Positions 35,214-45,389 of a DNA stretch of 64,000 nucleotides are shown one piece after another (position 1 is the stretch's first letter; every line of letters starts with the position of its first letter). The stretch lies in assembly GCF_947499265.1 (NCBI RefSeq), contig NZ_CANMNK010000001.1:581001-645000 (forward strand), written 5' to 3'. The translations under genes and the position numbers were made by a program. This DNA comes from an uncultured Roseobacter sp. (GTDB taxonomy: Bacteria > Pseudomonadota > Alphaproteobacteria > Rhodobacterales > Rhodobacteraceae). The notes under the pieces were generated by a model. It was not told where the DNA came from, searched no databases, and worked only from the letters and a program-made list of their open reading frames with translations.

Positions 35214-36005
35214 TTAGAGGGTTTTCTTGCCCTTCACCGGCGCCCAGAGACGCTTGTTGGTCAGGTAAAGCAGAACCGACAGCAGGGTCAGGAAAACAAC
35301 GCCGACAAACCCGGCCTGTTTCCGCGCCATCATCTTGGGCTCGGCCGTCCACATCAGAAACGCGGATACGTCTTCGGCAATGTGGTGCAGGTCATTGGCG
35401 TGACCATCGGCAAATTCGACGTCCTCGCCGTAAAGCGGCGGGGCCATGGAGATCCAGCCGCCCGGAAACGCTTTGTTCTCATAAAGCGTCACACCGGCCT
35501 CTTCTCTCTCCTCACCGGTGTATTCGGTCAGCAGGGACGCGATGTATTCAGCACCGCCGATCCCTTTGAAGAACTGGTTGATGCCCAAGCCGTAAGGTCC
35601 GTGGAAACCCGCACGCGCCTTGGCCATCAGGCTGAGGTCCGGCGCATTCTCCAACCCGGAGGCCGGGAAGTGATCCGCGGGGAGGGCCGGGCGGAAATCA
35701 TCAAGCTCTGCGTCAAAGACTTCGAAGTTCTCCGCGTAGGCGCGCACCTGATCTTCTGGCAGCGATGGGCCGCCTTCCTCAGACAGCGACCGGATCGGCA
35801 CAAATTTCAGCCCGTGGCAGGCAGAGCAAATCTCAGTATAGACCTGAAGGCCGCGTTGCAGCTGGTTCTGGTCATATTTACCGAATGGGCCTTCGAAGGA
35901 GAAATCAAAGTCCTCAACATGGCCTTCGCCACCAGCCGCCAAACCCGCGGTGGCCAGCCCGAAAGCCGCCACAGCACTAAGTGTAAGTGTTCTGAACATG
36001 ATCAT
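35214..36005 (-). CDS. petC: Cytochrome c1 subunit of the bc1 complex
   Basis: 263 residues: signal peptide ([18 protein letters not shown]), haem-binding CSACHGLKF (about 36-44) with PIRSL following, methionine ligand region before the C-terminal membrane anchor ([21 protein letters not shown]), and a basic tail. It receives electrons from the Rieske protein and passes them to soluble cytochromes. It is last in petABC, nine bases from petB. Confidence 0.95.
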   Translation of the reverse strand: MIMFRTLTLSAVAAFGLATAGLAAGGEGHVEDFDFSFEGPFGKYDQNQLQRGLQVYTEICSACHGLKFVPIRSLSEEGGPSLPEDQVRAYAENFEVFDAELDDFRPALPADHFPASGLENAPDLSLMAKARAGFHGPYGLGINQFFKGIGGAEYIASLLTEYTGEEREEAGVTLYENKAFPGGWISMAPPLYGEDVEFADGHANDLHHIAEDVSAFLMWTAEPKMMARKQAGFVGVVFLTLLSVLLYLTNKRLWAPVKGKKTL

Positions 36006-36013
36006 CTGGTCCT

Positions 36014-37342
36014 TTATTCAGCGGGCGTGCCGTCGGAAGACTTCGGATAGTGCGCGGTGAAGTCCTCTTCGATCGTATCCGGGCTTGCGAGCGGTTTCTC
36101 AACCACGCCCAGCAGCGGCAGGATCACGAGGAAATACGCGAACCAGTAGGCCGAGGCGATCAGTGAGAAGGTCGCGTAGGGTTCTTCCGCAGGCATGGCA
36201 CCCAGCCACATCAGCGCGAAGAAATCGACGACCAACAGGGCGAACCACCATTTGAACATCGGGCGATACCGGCCCGAGCGCACGGAGGATGTGTCCAGCC
36301 AAGGCGCCAGCGCCATCACCGCAATCGCACCGAACATCGCCAGAACGCCGAAGAACTTGGCGTCGATGATGCCCGCGGTCAGGAAGGACGCAATCTGTAC
36401 CACCCAGACCTCGCTCGTGAAGGCCCGCAGGATCGCGTAGAACGGCAGGAAGTACCATTCTGGCACGATGTGTGCAGGCGTCGCCAGAGCATTAGCCTCG
36501 ATGTAGTTATCCGGGTGGCCCAGGTAGTTTGGCATGAAGCCCACCACCGCAAAGAACACAGCCAGGATCACCGCCAGCGCGAACAGGTCCTTGATCACGA
36601 AATAGGGCCAGAACGGCAGTGTGTCTTTCTCAGCTTCTTCTTTCGAGGAACGGCGCACTTCAACGCCCGTAGGGTTGTTATTGCCGGTGGTGTGGAAGGC
36701 CCAGATGTGCACGATCACAAGGCCCGCAATCACGAAGGGCAACAGGTAGTGCAACGAGAAGAAACGGTTCAGCGTGGCGTTATCTACCGCAGGTCCGCCC
36801 AGCAGCCAGGTCTGGATGCTCTCCCCCACAAAGGGGATCGCGCCGAAGAGGCCGGTGATCACGGTCGCACCCCAGAAGGACATTTGTCCCCATGGCAGCA
36901 CGTAGCCCATAAAGGCGGTGCCCATCATCATCAGATAGATCAGCATGCCGATGATCCATGTGATCTCGCGCGGGGCCTTGTAGGACCCGTAGTAGAGACC
37001 GCGGAAAATATGAGCATAGACCGCAATAAAGAAGAGCGACGCGCCGTTGGCGTGCATGTAGCGCAGCATATAACCGCCATTCACGTTGCGCATGATGTGC
37101 TCAACGGAGGCGAAAGCCATATCCACATGCGGCGTATAGTGCATGGCCAGCACGATACCGGTGACGATTTGCAGTGCCAGACAGAAGGTCAGAACAATGC
37201 CCCAGATCCACATCCAGTTCAGGTTCTTGGGGGTCGGGATCATCAGCGTGTCATAAAGCAGGCCAACAACGGGGAGACGGCTGTGCAGCCACTTCTCGCC
37301 CCCGGACTTTGGTTCGTAATGGTCGTGAGGAATTCCAGCCAT
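36014..37342 (-). CDS. petB: Cytochrome b subunit of the bc1 complex
   Basis: About 442 residues with eight or more membrane segments. Conserved Qo/Qi and haem elements: [21 protein letters not shown], the [15 protein letters not shown] region and [14 protein letters not shown] helix segments. The ATG at 37342 follows GGGAGAAATCTGAT and is 15 bases from petA; the in-frame upstream reading to 37483 overlaps petA and is rejected. Confidence 0.95.
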   Translation of the reverse strand: MAGIPHDHYEPKSGGEKWLHSRLPVVGLLYDTLMIPTPKNLNWMWIWGIVLTFCLALQIVTGIVLAMHYTPHVDMAFASVEHIMRNVNGGYMLRYMHANGASLFFIAVYAHIFRGLYYGSYKAPREITWIIGMLIYLMMMGTAFMGYVLPWGQMSFWGATVITGLFGAIPFVGESIQTWLLGGPAVDNATLNRFFSLHYLLPFVIAGLVIVHIWAFHTTGNNNPTGVEVRRSSKEEAEKDTLPFWPYFVIKDLFALAVILAVFFAVVGFMPNYLGHPDNYIEANALATPAHIVPEWYFLPFYAILRAFTSEVWVVQIASFLTAGIIDAKFFGVLAMFGAIAVMALAPWLDTSSVRSGRYRPMFKWWFALLVVDFFALMWLGAMPAEEPYATFSLIASAYWFAYFLVILPLLGVVEKPLASPDTIEEDFTAHYPKSSDGTPAE

Positions 37343-37356
37343 ATCAGATTTCTCCC

Positions 37357-37917
37357 TTAACCCAATTTGATCGTGGTTTCGTCCACGAATTCTGCTGTTG
37401 GCACCGGCAGGTTGGTGGGTGCCGGCCCTTTGCGAATGCGTCCTGCGGTATCGTAGTGCGACCCGTGGCAGGGGCAGAACCATCCGCCAAAATCACCCGC
37501 GTCGCCCAGGGGCACGCAGCCAAGGTGCGTACAGACACCCATCATCACCAGCCATTCACCGGTCTCATCCAATGCGCGGTTCTCGTCGGAGGCATCGGCA
37601 TCCGCGGCGATATTCGCGTTTTCCGCACCCTGATCCGGCAGATCGGAAAGGGCAACGTCACGCGCCGCCGCGATCTCTTCCTCGGTCCGGCGGCGGATGA
37701 ACACCGGCTTGCCCAGCCATTTCACGGTCAGTTGCGTGCCTGGCTCGACATCGCTCACGTCAACGCGAATGGATGACAGGGCGCGCACGTCAGCAGAGGG
37801 GTTCATTTGATGGACCAGAGGCCAAATCGCGGCACCTGCGGTAACAGCACCAGCACCAGCCGTGGCGTAATAAAGGAAATCCCTCCGGGTGCCTTCGTGA
37901 TCTTCTGCGTGGGACAC
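37357..37917 (-). CDS. petA: Rieske iron-sulfur subunit of the bc1 complex
   Basis: 186 residues. The start is GTG 37917 (preceded by GGAG), giving [25 protein letters not shown], a twin-arginine-type N-terminal membrane anchor. Cluster motifs are CTHLGC and CPCHGS. An Ala/Asp-rich insert (about 92-106) is typical for Rhodobacteraceae. First gene of petABC; its promoter should lie between 37918 and 38115. Confidence 0.94.
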   Translation of the reverse strand: MSHAEDHEGTRRDFLYYATAGAGAVTAGAAIWPLVHQMNPSADVRALSSIRVDVSDVEPGTQLTVKWLGKPVFIRRRTEEEIAAARDVALSDLPDQGAENANIAADADASDENRALDETGEWLVMMGVCTHLGCVPLGDAGDFGGWFCPCHGSHYDTAGRIRKGPAPTNLPVPTAEFVDETTIKLG

Positions 37918-38115
37918 GGGTTTACTCCATTTCCGGGGCCGGTGATCGGCCAAAAGACAGATCGGCCGCAAAATAGCAGCCACACTCATGCGGGTATGTA
38001 GCGTCGTGCTGACGCGCCGTCCAGTGATCAAACGCGCGCAAACGGTCGCAGGCATGCCCGGCAGCCGCGATTTCTAGGCGCAACCCGCGTCGATTCGGTT
38101 AAGCTTTGGCGGTTT

Positions 38116-38742
38116 CTAGGCTTCTGGCGGTTTTGTCGCATGCATTGAGGCGCGCGAATCAAATTCGGCGTGCCATGCTGCCAGGGCCTCGTTGCCCTTG
38201 CGCCAATTGCGCGCGCCGTGGCGAAAATCGACGTAGGACAAAGCGCAACCGACCGAGATGTGGCCCATGTCCATGGGGCCGGACAGATGGCTCATCCAAC
38301 GCGCATTCAGCACTGAAACGGCCCGCGCAACCTTCGCCCATTGGGCTTCGATCCAGTCGCCATATTGCATCTCCGCCGGACGCAGGCGCGCCTCATAGGA
38401 CATGGAAACCGCCGCATCCATGATACCGTCGCCGGTGGCTTCAAGCGTCAATGTCTCCCATCGAGACGTGCCGGTCGGGTACATGTTGCCGCCATAAAGA
38501 TCGTTGAGAAACGCGGTGATCACCCGGCTGTCATAGAGCGTGGTGCCGTTGTCGCGCACAAGGGATGGCAGTTTGGCCAAGGGGTTGCTGGCCGCCAAGG
38601 CATCATCCGACGCAAAGGCCGTCGATGCGACATCGAGCAGTTCAACGTCATCTGCTTTGTCCAACTCATGCAGCAGGACAACAACTTTGCGCACGAACGG
38701 GGACGCCGAGGAATGAAACAGCTTCAGGGGATTTCCTTTCAC
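38116..38742 (-). CDS. Glutathione S-transferase family protein
   Basis: 208 residues. N-terminal thioredoxin-like domain with LFHSSASPFVRKVVVLLHE, NPLAKLPSLV and YDSRVITAFL; the C-terminal helical domain has GDWIEAQWAKVARAV. The SPFVRK motif is of the beta/nu bacterial type. Upstream of the pet operon in the same direction but probably a separate unit. Substrate unknown. Confidence 0.85.
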   Translation of the reverse strand: MKGNPLKLFHSSASPFVRKVVVLLHELDKADDVELLDVASTAFASDDALAASNPLAKLPSLVRDNGTTLYDSRVITAFLNDLYGGNMYPTGTSRWETLTLEATGDGIMDAAVSMSYEARLRPAEMQYGDWIEAQWAKVARAVSVLNARWMSHLSGPMDMGHISVGCALSYVDFRHGARNWRKGNEALAAWHAEFDSRASMHATKPPEA

Positions 38743-38766
38743 GATTCGGTCGCGACCCTAACAGAG

Positions 38767-39399
38767 CTAACCGCCCTGTCTATTGGCGCCGCGCATCAGA
38801 GCCGCCAGCACCGCCAGATCCGTGCCCTGACCGTAGGCTTCCACATGATCGGCGGCCTGCAGGCGCACCGCGTCGGGTTTGTTCTGGTTGAGTTTCCAGG
38901 TGCCATCAACGCCCGTGACCGACATCCGGCAGGGCACGATGGCGCGCATCATCTTCTCCATCACACCCTCCGACATCTTTGACGGGGTCCAGGGAGGTTT
39001 CGGCAGCAGCCGGTCTTCGAAGAACGCCGATTGGCAATCCAGCAGGTCATGCAATTCTTCCTGTGGCCGCACCTCCAGCGTCCCCGTCACATGCACAGCG
39101 ATGTAGTTCCAGGTCGGGACCTGATCATCCACGCCGTACCAATCGGGCGAGACATAGCTGTCAGGACCGGAAACGGCGATCCGGGCAGGCAAGGGTGCTG
39201 CTTTCAAGGCACGTGCAATGGGGTTGGAGCGCAGCAAGTGCAGCCAAAGGGTCTGGCCATCCTCATCCAGCAGAAACGGAATGTGCGACATCCACGGCCC
39301 ATCTGCGCCACTTGCCGCCAGAACACCAAAGGCGCGCTCCCGTGCATAGGCCAGATTGGCGTCATCTTCTTGGGTGTGGAAAATCGGATTCGGGTGCAT
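38767..39399 (-). CDS. PaiB-like FMN-binding negative transcriptional regulator
   Basis: 210 residues starting MHPNPIFHTQEDDANLAYARERAFGVLA, then SHIPFLLDEDG, NYIAVHVTGTLEV and MSVTGVDGTWKLNQNK, the full pattern of PaiB/FMN-binding regulators, which adopt a flavin-reductase-like split barrel. I choose ATG 39399, as the longer in-frame reading crosses the FMN riboswitch on the other strand. It diverges from the riboswitch-controlled ribH gene. Confidence 0.88.
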   Translation of the reverse strand: MHPNPIFHTQEDDANLAYARERAFGVLAASGADGPWMSHIPFLLDEDGQTLWLHLLRSNPIARALKAAPLPARIAVSGPDSYVSPDWYGVDDQVPTWNYIAVHVTGTLEVRPQEELHDLLDCQSAFFEDRLLPKPPWTPSKMSEGVMEKMMRAIVPCRMSVTGVDGTWKLNQNKPDAVRLQAADHVEAYGQGTDLAVLAALMRGANRQGG

Positions 39400-39466
39400 C
39401 GTTTTGCCTTTGCGATGTGTCGTATTTTCTCTTGCAGGCTTTGATACAGATTGGCAAGCTGGCGGC

Positions 39467-39617
39467 ATTCTCAGGGCGGGGTGAAATTCCCCACCGGCGG
39501 TATGCAGCCTTGCGCTGCGAGCCCGCGAGCGCAAGGGATTTCCGGTGGGAACCCCCTTGGTCAAGCAGATCTGGTGAGACGCCAGAGCCGACGGTCACAG
39601 TCCGGATGAAAGAGAAT
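39467..39617 (+). ncRNA. FMN riboswitch (RFN element)
   Basis: Closing stem ATTCTC (39467-39472) pairs with GAGAAT (39612-39617). Inside are the conserved AGGGCGGGGTGAAATTCCCC, ACCGGCGGTA, GCCCGCGAGCGC, TTTCCGGTGGGAACC, CAGATCTGGTGAGACGCCAG and GCCGACGGTCACAGTCCGGA blocks, which match the RFN consensus almost fully. It lies 78 bases before the lumazine-synthase start and should turn it down when FMN is abundant. Confidence 0.97.
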
Positions 39618-39695
39618 GCGGATGCACGCGGGTCTTGGCCCGTGCGCAATCGTGATCGCCTTGGGTGGACGTGTCTGAACCTAAAGGAGATCACT

Positions 39696-40139
39696 ATGAC
39701 ACACACCCGTTTCGCCTTTGTCAAAGCGCAGTGGCACGCTGATATCGTGGACCGCGCCTATGACGGCTTTACCCAGACCATTTCCCCCGCGCAGGTGGAT
39801 GTTTTTGACGTGCCGGGCGCCTTTGAAATGCCGTTGATGGCGCGCGACCTTGCGGCATCGGGGCAGTACAGCGCGGTGATATGCGCCGCCTTTGTGGTGG
39901 ACGGTGGCATCTACCGGCATGATTTTGTGGCCCAGAGCGTGGTTGACGGGCTGATGCGCGCCGGCCTTGAGACGGGCGTGCCCGTGTTGTCGGTGTCGCT
40001 CACGCCACATAACTATCAGGAAACCGATCACCACACTGCCATCTACCGCGACCATTTTGTCACCAAAGGCAAAGAGGCGGCGGCTGCAGCGCTTGGCATT
40101 CTCAAAGCGCGCGAGGGGTTGCAGGCAAAAGCAGCCTAG
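39696..40139 (+). CDS. ribH: 6,7-dimethyl-8-ribityllumazine synthase (type II, RibH2-like)
   Basis: 147 residues; joins the pyrimidine and butanone phosphate precursors in riboflavin synthesis. FVKAQWHADIVDRAYDGF, PGAFEMPLMARDLAA, VVDGGIYRHDFVAQSVVDGLM and PVLSVSLTPHNYQ match the decameric type II enzymes of rhizobia and Brucella. ATG 39696 follows AAAGGAG. It stands alone behind the riboswitch, unlike the main rib operon expected elsewhere, so it is probably a second, FMN-regulated copy. Confidence 0.92.
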   Translation: MTHTRFAFVKAQWHADIVDRAYDGFTQTISPAQVDVFDVPGAFEMPLMARDLAASGQYSAVICAAFVVDGGIYRHDFVAQSVVDGLMRAGLETGVPVLSVSLTPHNYQETDHHTAIYRDHFVTKGKEAAAAALGILKAREGLQAKAA

Positions 40140-40828
40140 CCCAGATAGGCCTGCAAGGCAGGCGGCGGGTTCTCCAACAGAGCGCCCGCCGGTTGCGGTG
40201 CCGCCGCCCGACCGCCTTCGACAAAAATCACGTCATCGGCAATGCGGCGCACATCCTGCGGATCATGCGTGACCATCAGCAAGGTGGCATTGGCCTCCTC
40301 GCTGAGGTCATGCACAAGATCGAGCATTTCATGGCGCAATGCGGGGCCGAGCGCTGCGAAGGGCTCGTCCAGCAAGACAACGGGTCGATCCTGCACCAAT
40401 ACCCGCGCCAGTGCCGCGCGGCTTTGCTGACCGCCGGAGAGTTCACCGGGTTTGCGGTCGGCCATACCCGCCAGGCCGACGCGCTTCAGGGCCTGTTCCA
40501 CCCTCAGATGATCCTCCGGTGTGAGCTTCAGGTCGGGCCGGATGCCCAACCCGATATTCTTGGCGATAGAGAGATGCGGAAACAGGTTGTTATCCTGAAA
40601 CAGCATCGCAATCGGGCGCTTACCCGGTGTGGCATCGGTGATGTCGACATCGTTCCACCAAAGCTTGCCGCCGCCCAAAGGCAGAAAACCACCAAGCGCC
40701 GCAAGCAAGGTGGACTTCCCGGCACCCGACGGGCCGATGACAGCGGTCTTGCGCCCTTGCTGAACCTCGAAATCGGCTTGCAACAGGAAACCACCCTGCG
40801 AAATGGTGACATCTTCAAGCCTCAGCAT
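40136..40828 (-). CDS. thiQ: Thiamine ABC transporter ATP-binding protein
   Basis: 230 residues: Walker A GPSGAGKST (about 32-40), Q-loop FQDNNLFPHLS, signature LSGGQQSRAALARVL, Walker B PVVLLDEPFAALG. The sequence is of ThiQ type. It starts within the end of thiP (14-base overlap), and its stop overlaps the stop of convergent ribH by four bases. Confidence 0.92.
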   Translation of the reverse strand: MLRLEDVTISQGGFLLQADFEVQQGRKTAVIGPSGAGKSTLLAALGGFLPLGGGKLWWNDVDITDATPGKRPIAMLFQDNNLFPHLSIAKNIGLGIRPDLKLTPEDHLRVEQALKRVGLAGMADRKPGELSGGQQSRAALARVLVQDRPVVLLDEPFAALGPALRHEMLDLVHDLSEEANATLLMVTHDPQDVRRIADDVIFVEGGRAAAPQPAGALLENPPPALQAYLG

Positions 40829-42371
40829 GCCAGCGCCCCGCTTTGTCAAAAACCCAGAACAACGCAAGCGCCATGGCCAACAGCAGCAGAGCCGCACCGG
40901 CGGCAGCCTCCGTCCGGTAAGCGCCCATCAATCGGTACATCTGCAAGGGCAGCGTCGCACGATCCGGATCAGCGAAAAGCGCAATCACGCCAAGATCGCC
41001 GACAGACAGCGCGCCGGTCAGCCCCGCGGTAAACCCGATCTGCGCCCGCAACCGCGGCAGCACCAGCCACCGCCACGCGGGCCAGCCGTTCAACCCCAAA
41101 GATCGCGACAAACGGTCATAGGTGGTCAGCACATCGCGCATCGGTGGCACAAGTATGCGCAGGGCAAAGGGCAAGGCCATCAAGGCGTTGATCAGCGCGG
41201 TGACCGGCAGGGCCAGCGGCACCGGGTCGGCAATCGGGTTGATCAGGATGAACCAACCGGTGCCGATCATCAGCGGCGAGGCGGAGAGGCCGATCAGACC
41301 AATGGCCTCTGCGCCGCCTGCCCGCCGGGTGCTGATCCAGCCCGCCATCGGCAGGGCGATGGCAAGGAGCAAGGCAATGCTGAGCATGGCCACGCCCAGC
41401 GAATTCCCCGCTGTTTTCCAGACACCGATGGGCATTTGCGGCAGACCCTGCACGCCCGCCAACGTGATCGCAAAAAGCGGCAGCAGCAGAAATGCGCTGC
41501 CCAAGGCGATTACACAGGCGTCGATTGCCGATTGGAGACCCCCGCGCGCATCCCAACGTCGTACCGCGCGGTCAAGACCGGCGCTCAGCGGAATGTTGGG
41601 AATCACCCAAAGCGCAACAAGGGCCGCGCTGCCCGCCAGAAACAGCTGAATAAATGACAAGAGAGCGGCCCGCGCGAGATCGAAGTCGAAGCGAAACGCC
41701 TGATAGATCGCCAGTTCAATGGTTGTCGCGCGCGGTCCGCCCCCAAGCGTCAACGCGACGGCGAAACTGGTCAGGCAGATGACAAAGATCAACGCCGCGG
41801 CCCCTGGTACAACCTGCACCAACAACGGCACTTCCAGAGTGCGGCGGACCATACGGGGCGGCAGGTTGAGCTGCGCGGCCAGGCGAAACCGTTCTGCGGG
41901 AATGCTTTGCCACCCCTGCAACAGGAGCCGCGTGGCCAGCGGGAGATTAAAGAAGACATGGGCCAGAACCACACCGTGCAGCCCGTAAATCGACAGGGTC
42001 GGCAACCCAATTGCCTCAAAGGCTGTATTGACCCACCCTGTGCGTCCAAAGACGGTAAGCAATCCCAAGACGGCGACGATGACCGGCAGAATAAAGGGGG
42101 CACCCAGCAGCGTGATCAACACCCCGCGCCCCACAAAGCGACGCCGCGCCAGGGCACGCGCCAGGGGAATCGCACAGGCGACGGATATCAGGGCGGAGAG
42201 GGCCGCCTGCTGCAGGGTAAACCGTATTGCCGCCCATTCCGCGGGCTCGATGCCGCGCCCCAATTCCGCGCGCAGACCGATGCCCAGAAAGGACAAAAGG
42301 ACCGCCACGACGACAAAGCCGCCCGCGGCGATCCCCGTGGTGCCGATTATTGGCTGAGCGCGTTGCGCCAT
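40815..42371 (-). CDS. thiP: Thiamine ABC transporter permease (double-length)
   Basis: 518 residues made of two tandem permease halves, about 12 membrane segments in all, as in ThiP. Family features are FNLPLATRLLLQGWQSIPAERFRLAAQLN (first EAA loop) and the second loop LSRSLGLNGWPAWRWLVLPRLRAQ. It overlaps thiB by about 25 bases and thiQ by 14 bases. Confidence 0.92.
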   Translation of the reverse strand: MAQRAQPIIGTTGIAAGGFVVVAVLLSFLGIGLRAELGRGIEPAEWAAIRFTLQQAALSALISVACAIPLARALARRRFVGRGVLITLLGAPFILPVIVAVLGLLTVFGRTGWVNTAFEAIGLPTLSIYGLHGVVLAHVFFNLPLATRLLLQGWQSIPAERFRLAAQLNLPPRMVRRTLEVPLLVQVVPGAAALIFVICLTSFAVALTLGGGPRATTIELAIYQAFRFDFDLARAALLSFIQLFLAGSAALVALWVIPNIPLSAGLDRAVRRWDARGGLQSAIDACVIALGSAFLLLPLFAITLAGVQGLPQMPIGVWKTAGNSLGVAMLSIALLLAIALPMAGWISTRRAGGAEAIGLIGLSASPLMIGTGWFILINPIADPVPLALPVTALINALMALPFALRILVPPMRDVLTTYDRLSRSLGLNGWPAWRWLVLPRLRAQIGFTAGLTGALSVGDLGVIALFADPDRATLPLQMYRLMGAYRTEAAAGAALLLLAMALALFWVFDKAGRWHAEA

Positions 42372-43327
42372 GTCTCAATCGCCTGATCCTTGCGGCTTTC
42401 AGCCTCTTCTTCCGAGTAGAAGAGGACTTTTTCCGGCAGCGCCAGTTGCGCCCAGCCTTCGGGCCATTGATCTTCGGGCAAGGCGGCGGGCAGCGACCAG
42501 TTCGCGGTTGGGATCATTTGCTGAAAATCCTGCGACAACACATAGGCCATGAAGGCGTCGGCGAGTTCAGGCTCCTGAGTTTGTGCAATCTTGCCCACGG
42601 TTTCGACCATGAAGTAGTGACCTTCCGGGAAGATCGCGGCCTTCTTGGTGAAATCCTCTTCGGCGAACATGTGGTAGGCGGGCGAGGTGGTGTAGCTCAG
42701 CACCATATCGACCTCGCCATCGGTGAACATGCCGTAGCTGGCGGACCAGTCCTTGGTCACAGTCAGGATTTTCGGCGCAAGTTTGGTCCAGACTTCACCG
42801 GATTTTTCGCCGTAAACAGCCTCGACCCAGAGTACCAGTGCGAGACCCGAGATCGATGTGCGCGGATCCTGAATGACCAGCTTCACATCATCGTCCATCT
42901 CCAGCAGCGCATCAAAGCTCGCGGGCGGCGCGTCCATCGTGGTCTCATTATAAATAAACGCTGTGTGGCCGTAGTTGAAGGGCAGGAAGGTGTCGTCCGT
43001 CCACTCAATCGGCAGGGTCAGGGCGGAATTGTCCTGACCGTGTGGCGCAAAGAGCCCGGTGGCACGGGCCTTGGCGGTGACATCGGAGGTCAGACCGATC
43101 ACCACATCGGCCTTGGTGCGCTCCCCTTCGAGCAGCAGGCGCGGCAATAGATCGCCAGTAGCAAATTGCAGATCGCAGTCACAGGTTTCTTCAAACCCCG
43201 CTTCGATCATCGGGCCAGGGCCCCATTCCGACGTGAAATAGTCGCCTGCATAGACGGTCAGTACGGGCGTGTCCGCCCCCGCCTGAGAGGCCAGCAGCAG
43301 CGTTGTGGCAAGTAGGGTTCTCCGCAT
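42347..43327 (-). CDS. thiB: Thiamine-binding periplasmic protein
   Basis: 326 residues: signal peptide MRRTLLATTLLLASQAGA, mature protein PVLTVYAGDYFTSEWGPGPMIEAGFE, then FGVAL-like DVVIGLTSD and YGHTAFIYNE. These match ThiB. I choose ATG 43327, immediately ahead of the signal peptide. Preceded by a TPP riboswitch on the same strand; first gene of thiBPQ. Confidence 0.92.
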   Translation of the reverse strand: MRRTLLATTLLLASQAGADTPVLTVYAGDYFTSEWGPGPMIEAGFEETCDCDLQFATGDLLPRLLLEGERTKADVVIGLTSDVTAKARATGLFAPHGQDNSALTLPIEWTDDTFLPFNYGHTAFIYNETTMDAPPASFDALLEMDDDVKLVIQDPRTSISGLALVLWVEAVYGEKSGEVWTKLAPKILTVTKDWSASYGMFTDGEVDMVLSYTTSPAYHMFAEEDFTKKAAIFPEGHYFMVETVGKIAQTQEPELADAFMAYVLSQDFQQMIPTANWSLPAALPEDQWPEGWAQLALPEKVLFYSEEEAESRKDQAIETWRNALSQ

Positions 43328-43373
43328 GATCAATCCTTTCAAATGCGACGAACGGATGAGAGGATGATCAGCT

Positions 43374-43457
43374 CACCTTCCCTCCGCCGGTCTTAACCGG
43401 TTCAGGTTCTACGGGTCCGCGATGGTTCGCATCTCAGCCGGAAAGGCCCCCCGAGGT
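43374..43457 (-). ncRNA. TPP riboswitch (THI element)
   Basis: On the minus strand it reads GGGGGGCC, the GGCTGAGAT block, GGACCCGTAGAACCTGAACCGG, then a stem with GCCGG/CCGGC and the closing GAGGGAAGG. This is the canonical TPP aptamer. It ends about 47 bases before thiB, where it would lower thiamine uptake when TPP is plentiful. Confidence 0.95.
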
Positions 43458-43555
43458 ATGCCCAGACCTAAAGCCGCGCCCGGGGATTGGCAAGCGATAA
43501 GCTCTTGAGGCGGGTGGCCCGCCCGGCTAAGCACCGTCGCAAAGGAGCGTTTGCG

Positions 43556-44656
43556 ATGTCGATCAACAGTTTTGGCCATCTTTTCCGCGTGACCACATGG
43601 GGGGAAAGCCACGGGCCTGCCCTGGGCGCGACGGTAGATGGCTGCCCGCCCGGCGTGGCGATTGACGCGGCGATGATCCAGCAGTGGATGGACAAGCGCA
43701 AACCGGGACAGAACAAATACACCACGCAGCGCCGCGAAGCAGATGAGGTGCGCATTCTGTCAGGTGTGTTCGAAGGGGTGACCACAGGCACGCCGGTGCA
43801 GCTGATGATCGAGAACACGGATCAACGCTCGAAAGACTACGGGGATATCAAGGACAAGTTCCGCCCGGGTCACGCGGATATCACCTATTACCAGAAGTAC
43901 GGGGTGCGCGATTATCGCGGCGGCGGTCGGTCAAGCGCGCGCGAAACGGCGGCGCGCGTTGCTGCGGGCGGTCTTGCGCGCGCGGCGATTGCGTCGCTTG
44001 TCCCGGGCGTCGAGATCAAGGGGTATATGACCCAGATGGGGCCGCATGCCATCGACCGGGATCGGTTTGATTGGGATCAGATTGATCAGAACCCGTTCTG
44101 GGTGCCGGATGTTAAGGCGGCGGAGGACTGGGCCGGGTATCTGGATGGGTTGCGCAAATCCGGCAGTTCCGTGGGTGCGATCATCGAAGTTGTCGCACGG
44201 GGTGTGCCCGCTGGTTTGGGCGCCCCTGTCTACGGCAAGCTCGACACCGATCTGGCGGCGGCGATTATGAGCATCAATGCCGTCAAGGGCGTGGAAATCG
44301 GCGAGGGCATGTCCGCTGCCATGCTCACGGGCGAGTTGAATGCGGATGAAATCACCATGGGGCCGGATGGGCCAATCTATTCCTCGAACCACGCGGGCGG
44401 CATCTTGGGCGGGATCAGCACCGGACAGGACATCGTGGTACGGTTTGCGGTGAAACCCACCTCCAGCATCCTGACCACACGGCGTACGATCACAAAAACC
44501 GGTGAAGAGACTGAAATTATCACCAAGGGTCGGCATGACCCCTGTGTCGGCATTCGGGCGGTGCCGGTGGGTGAGGCGATGATGGCCTGCGTTCTGCTGG
44601 ACCATCTGTTGCTGCACCGCGGTCAGGTTGGCGAAAATCAGGGGCTTATCGGCTAG
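43556..44656 (+). CDS. aroC: Chorismate synthase
   Basis: 366 residues; last step of the shikimate pathway, FMN-dependent. [67 protein letters not shown] and [12 protein letters not shown] are the family signatures. ATG 43556 follows AAAGGAG. Its TAG stop is within CTAG at 44653-44656, which also provides the stop of the convergent TetR gene. Confidence 0.96.
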   Translation: MSINSFGHLFRVTTWGESHGPALGATVDGCPPGVAIDAAMIQQWMDKRKPGQNKYTTQRREADEVRILSGVFEGVTTGTPVQLMIENTDQRSKDYGDIKDKFRPGHADITYYQKYGVRDYRGGGRSSARETAARVAAGGLARAAIASLVPGVEIKGYMTQMGPHAIDRDRFDWDQIDQNPFWVPDVKAAEDWAGYLDGLRKSGSSVGAIIEVVARGVPAGLGAPVYGKLDTDLAAAIMSINAVKGVEIGEGMSAAMLTGELNADEITMGPDGPIYSSNHAGGILGGISTGQDIVVRFAVKPTSSILTTRRTITKTGEETEIITKGRHDPCVGIRAVPVGEAMMACVLLDHLLLHRGQVGENQGLIG

Positions 44657-45246
44657 GTGCTTTCAACGTCCAGAAGCCGCGCGATGCTCTCGATACTTTG
44701 CTCAACAATGCCCAGCGGCATGCGGGACCGGGCCAGCACGCGCAGTCCGATATATTGCGTGAGCAGGACGTTGGCCAGCGCACGCTGCTCCGCCTCCGGC
44801 AAGCCGGCATGCACCGGCGACGCACGTAAAGCCGCCTCCAGACCTTCGCGAATACCGCTCATCCCTTTTTCAACCGCCGCCGCGATGTCCGGGTCCGACA
44901 TTTCAAATCCAGCGGCGGCTGAGCACAGCAGACACCCGCGCGTGTCCCCTGCCGCCACGGCGGCATAAAGGGCGGCGAAAAGGCTGACAATTCGGTCGCG
45001 ACCGTCCGGTACGGATGCATTGGTCAAACGCGCCCTGGCCGCCCCTACCGCTTCGTCGTCGTAATGGGCGAGCACCAGCAGGAACAGGTTCTTCTTGTCC
45101 TTGAAAGCCTTGTAAAGACTGCCCCGGGTCAACCCCATGCCCTCCAGCAAGTCAGGCAAGGACGCGTCAAGATAGCCCTTTTCCCAGAAAACGGCTGTCG
45201 CCTTCCTGATCGCATCATCCGTGTCGAATTCTCTGGGTCGGGCCAT
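44653..45246 (-). CDS. TetR/AcrR-family transcriptional regulator
   Basis: 197 residues. N-terminal HTH ([50 protein letters not shown]) and a helical ligand-binding domain containing [12 protein letters not shown], as in the AcuR/YcnC-type group. ATG 45246 follows GGAAGGAGACGC. It diverges from the DM13 gene with a short palindrome between, so it may control itself and that gene. Confidence 0.9.
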   Translation of the reverse strand: MARPREFDTDDAIRKATAVFWEKGYLDASLPDLLEGMGLTRGSLYKAFKDKKNLFLLVLAHYDDEAVGAARARLTNASVPDGRDRIVSLFAALYAAVAAGDTRGCLLCSAAAGFEMSDPDIAAAVEKGMSGIREGLEAALRASPVHAGLPEAEQRALANVLLTQYIGLRVLARSRMPLGIVEQSIESIARLLDVEST

Positions 45247-45274
45247 CTGCGTCTCCTTCCGATAGGCATGATAT

Positions 45275-45285
45275 AGTTCGGAACT
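45275..45285. promoter_or_regulatory. Candidate TetR operator
   Basis: AGTTC-G-GAACT, an 11-base palindrome 29 bases upstream of the TetR start in the divergent region. Confidence 0.4.
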
Positions 45286-45389
45286 GATTGTTACACAACT
45301 CACGCAGACGTGTATTGTACTGCTCGGTTCCAAACCATAGTTTGCCTGCATCACCAACTGCAACCGCACAAAACAGAAAGACCGACCCC

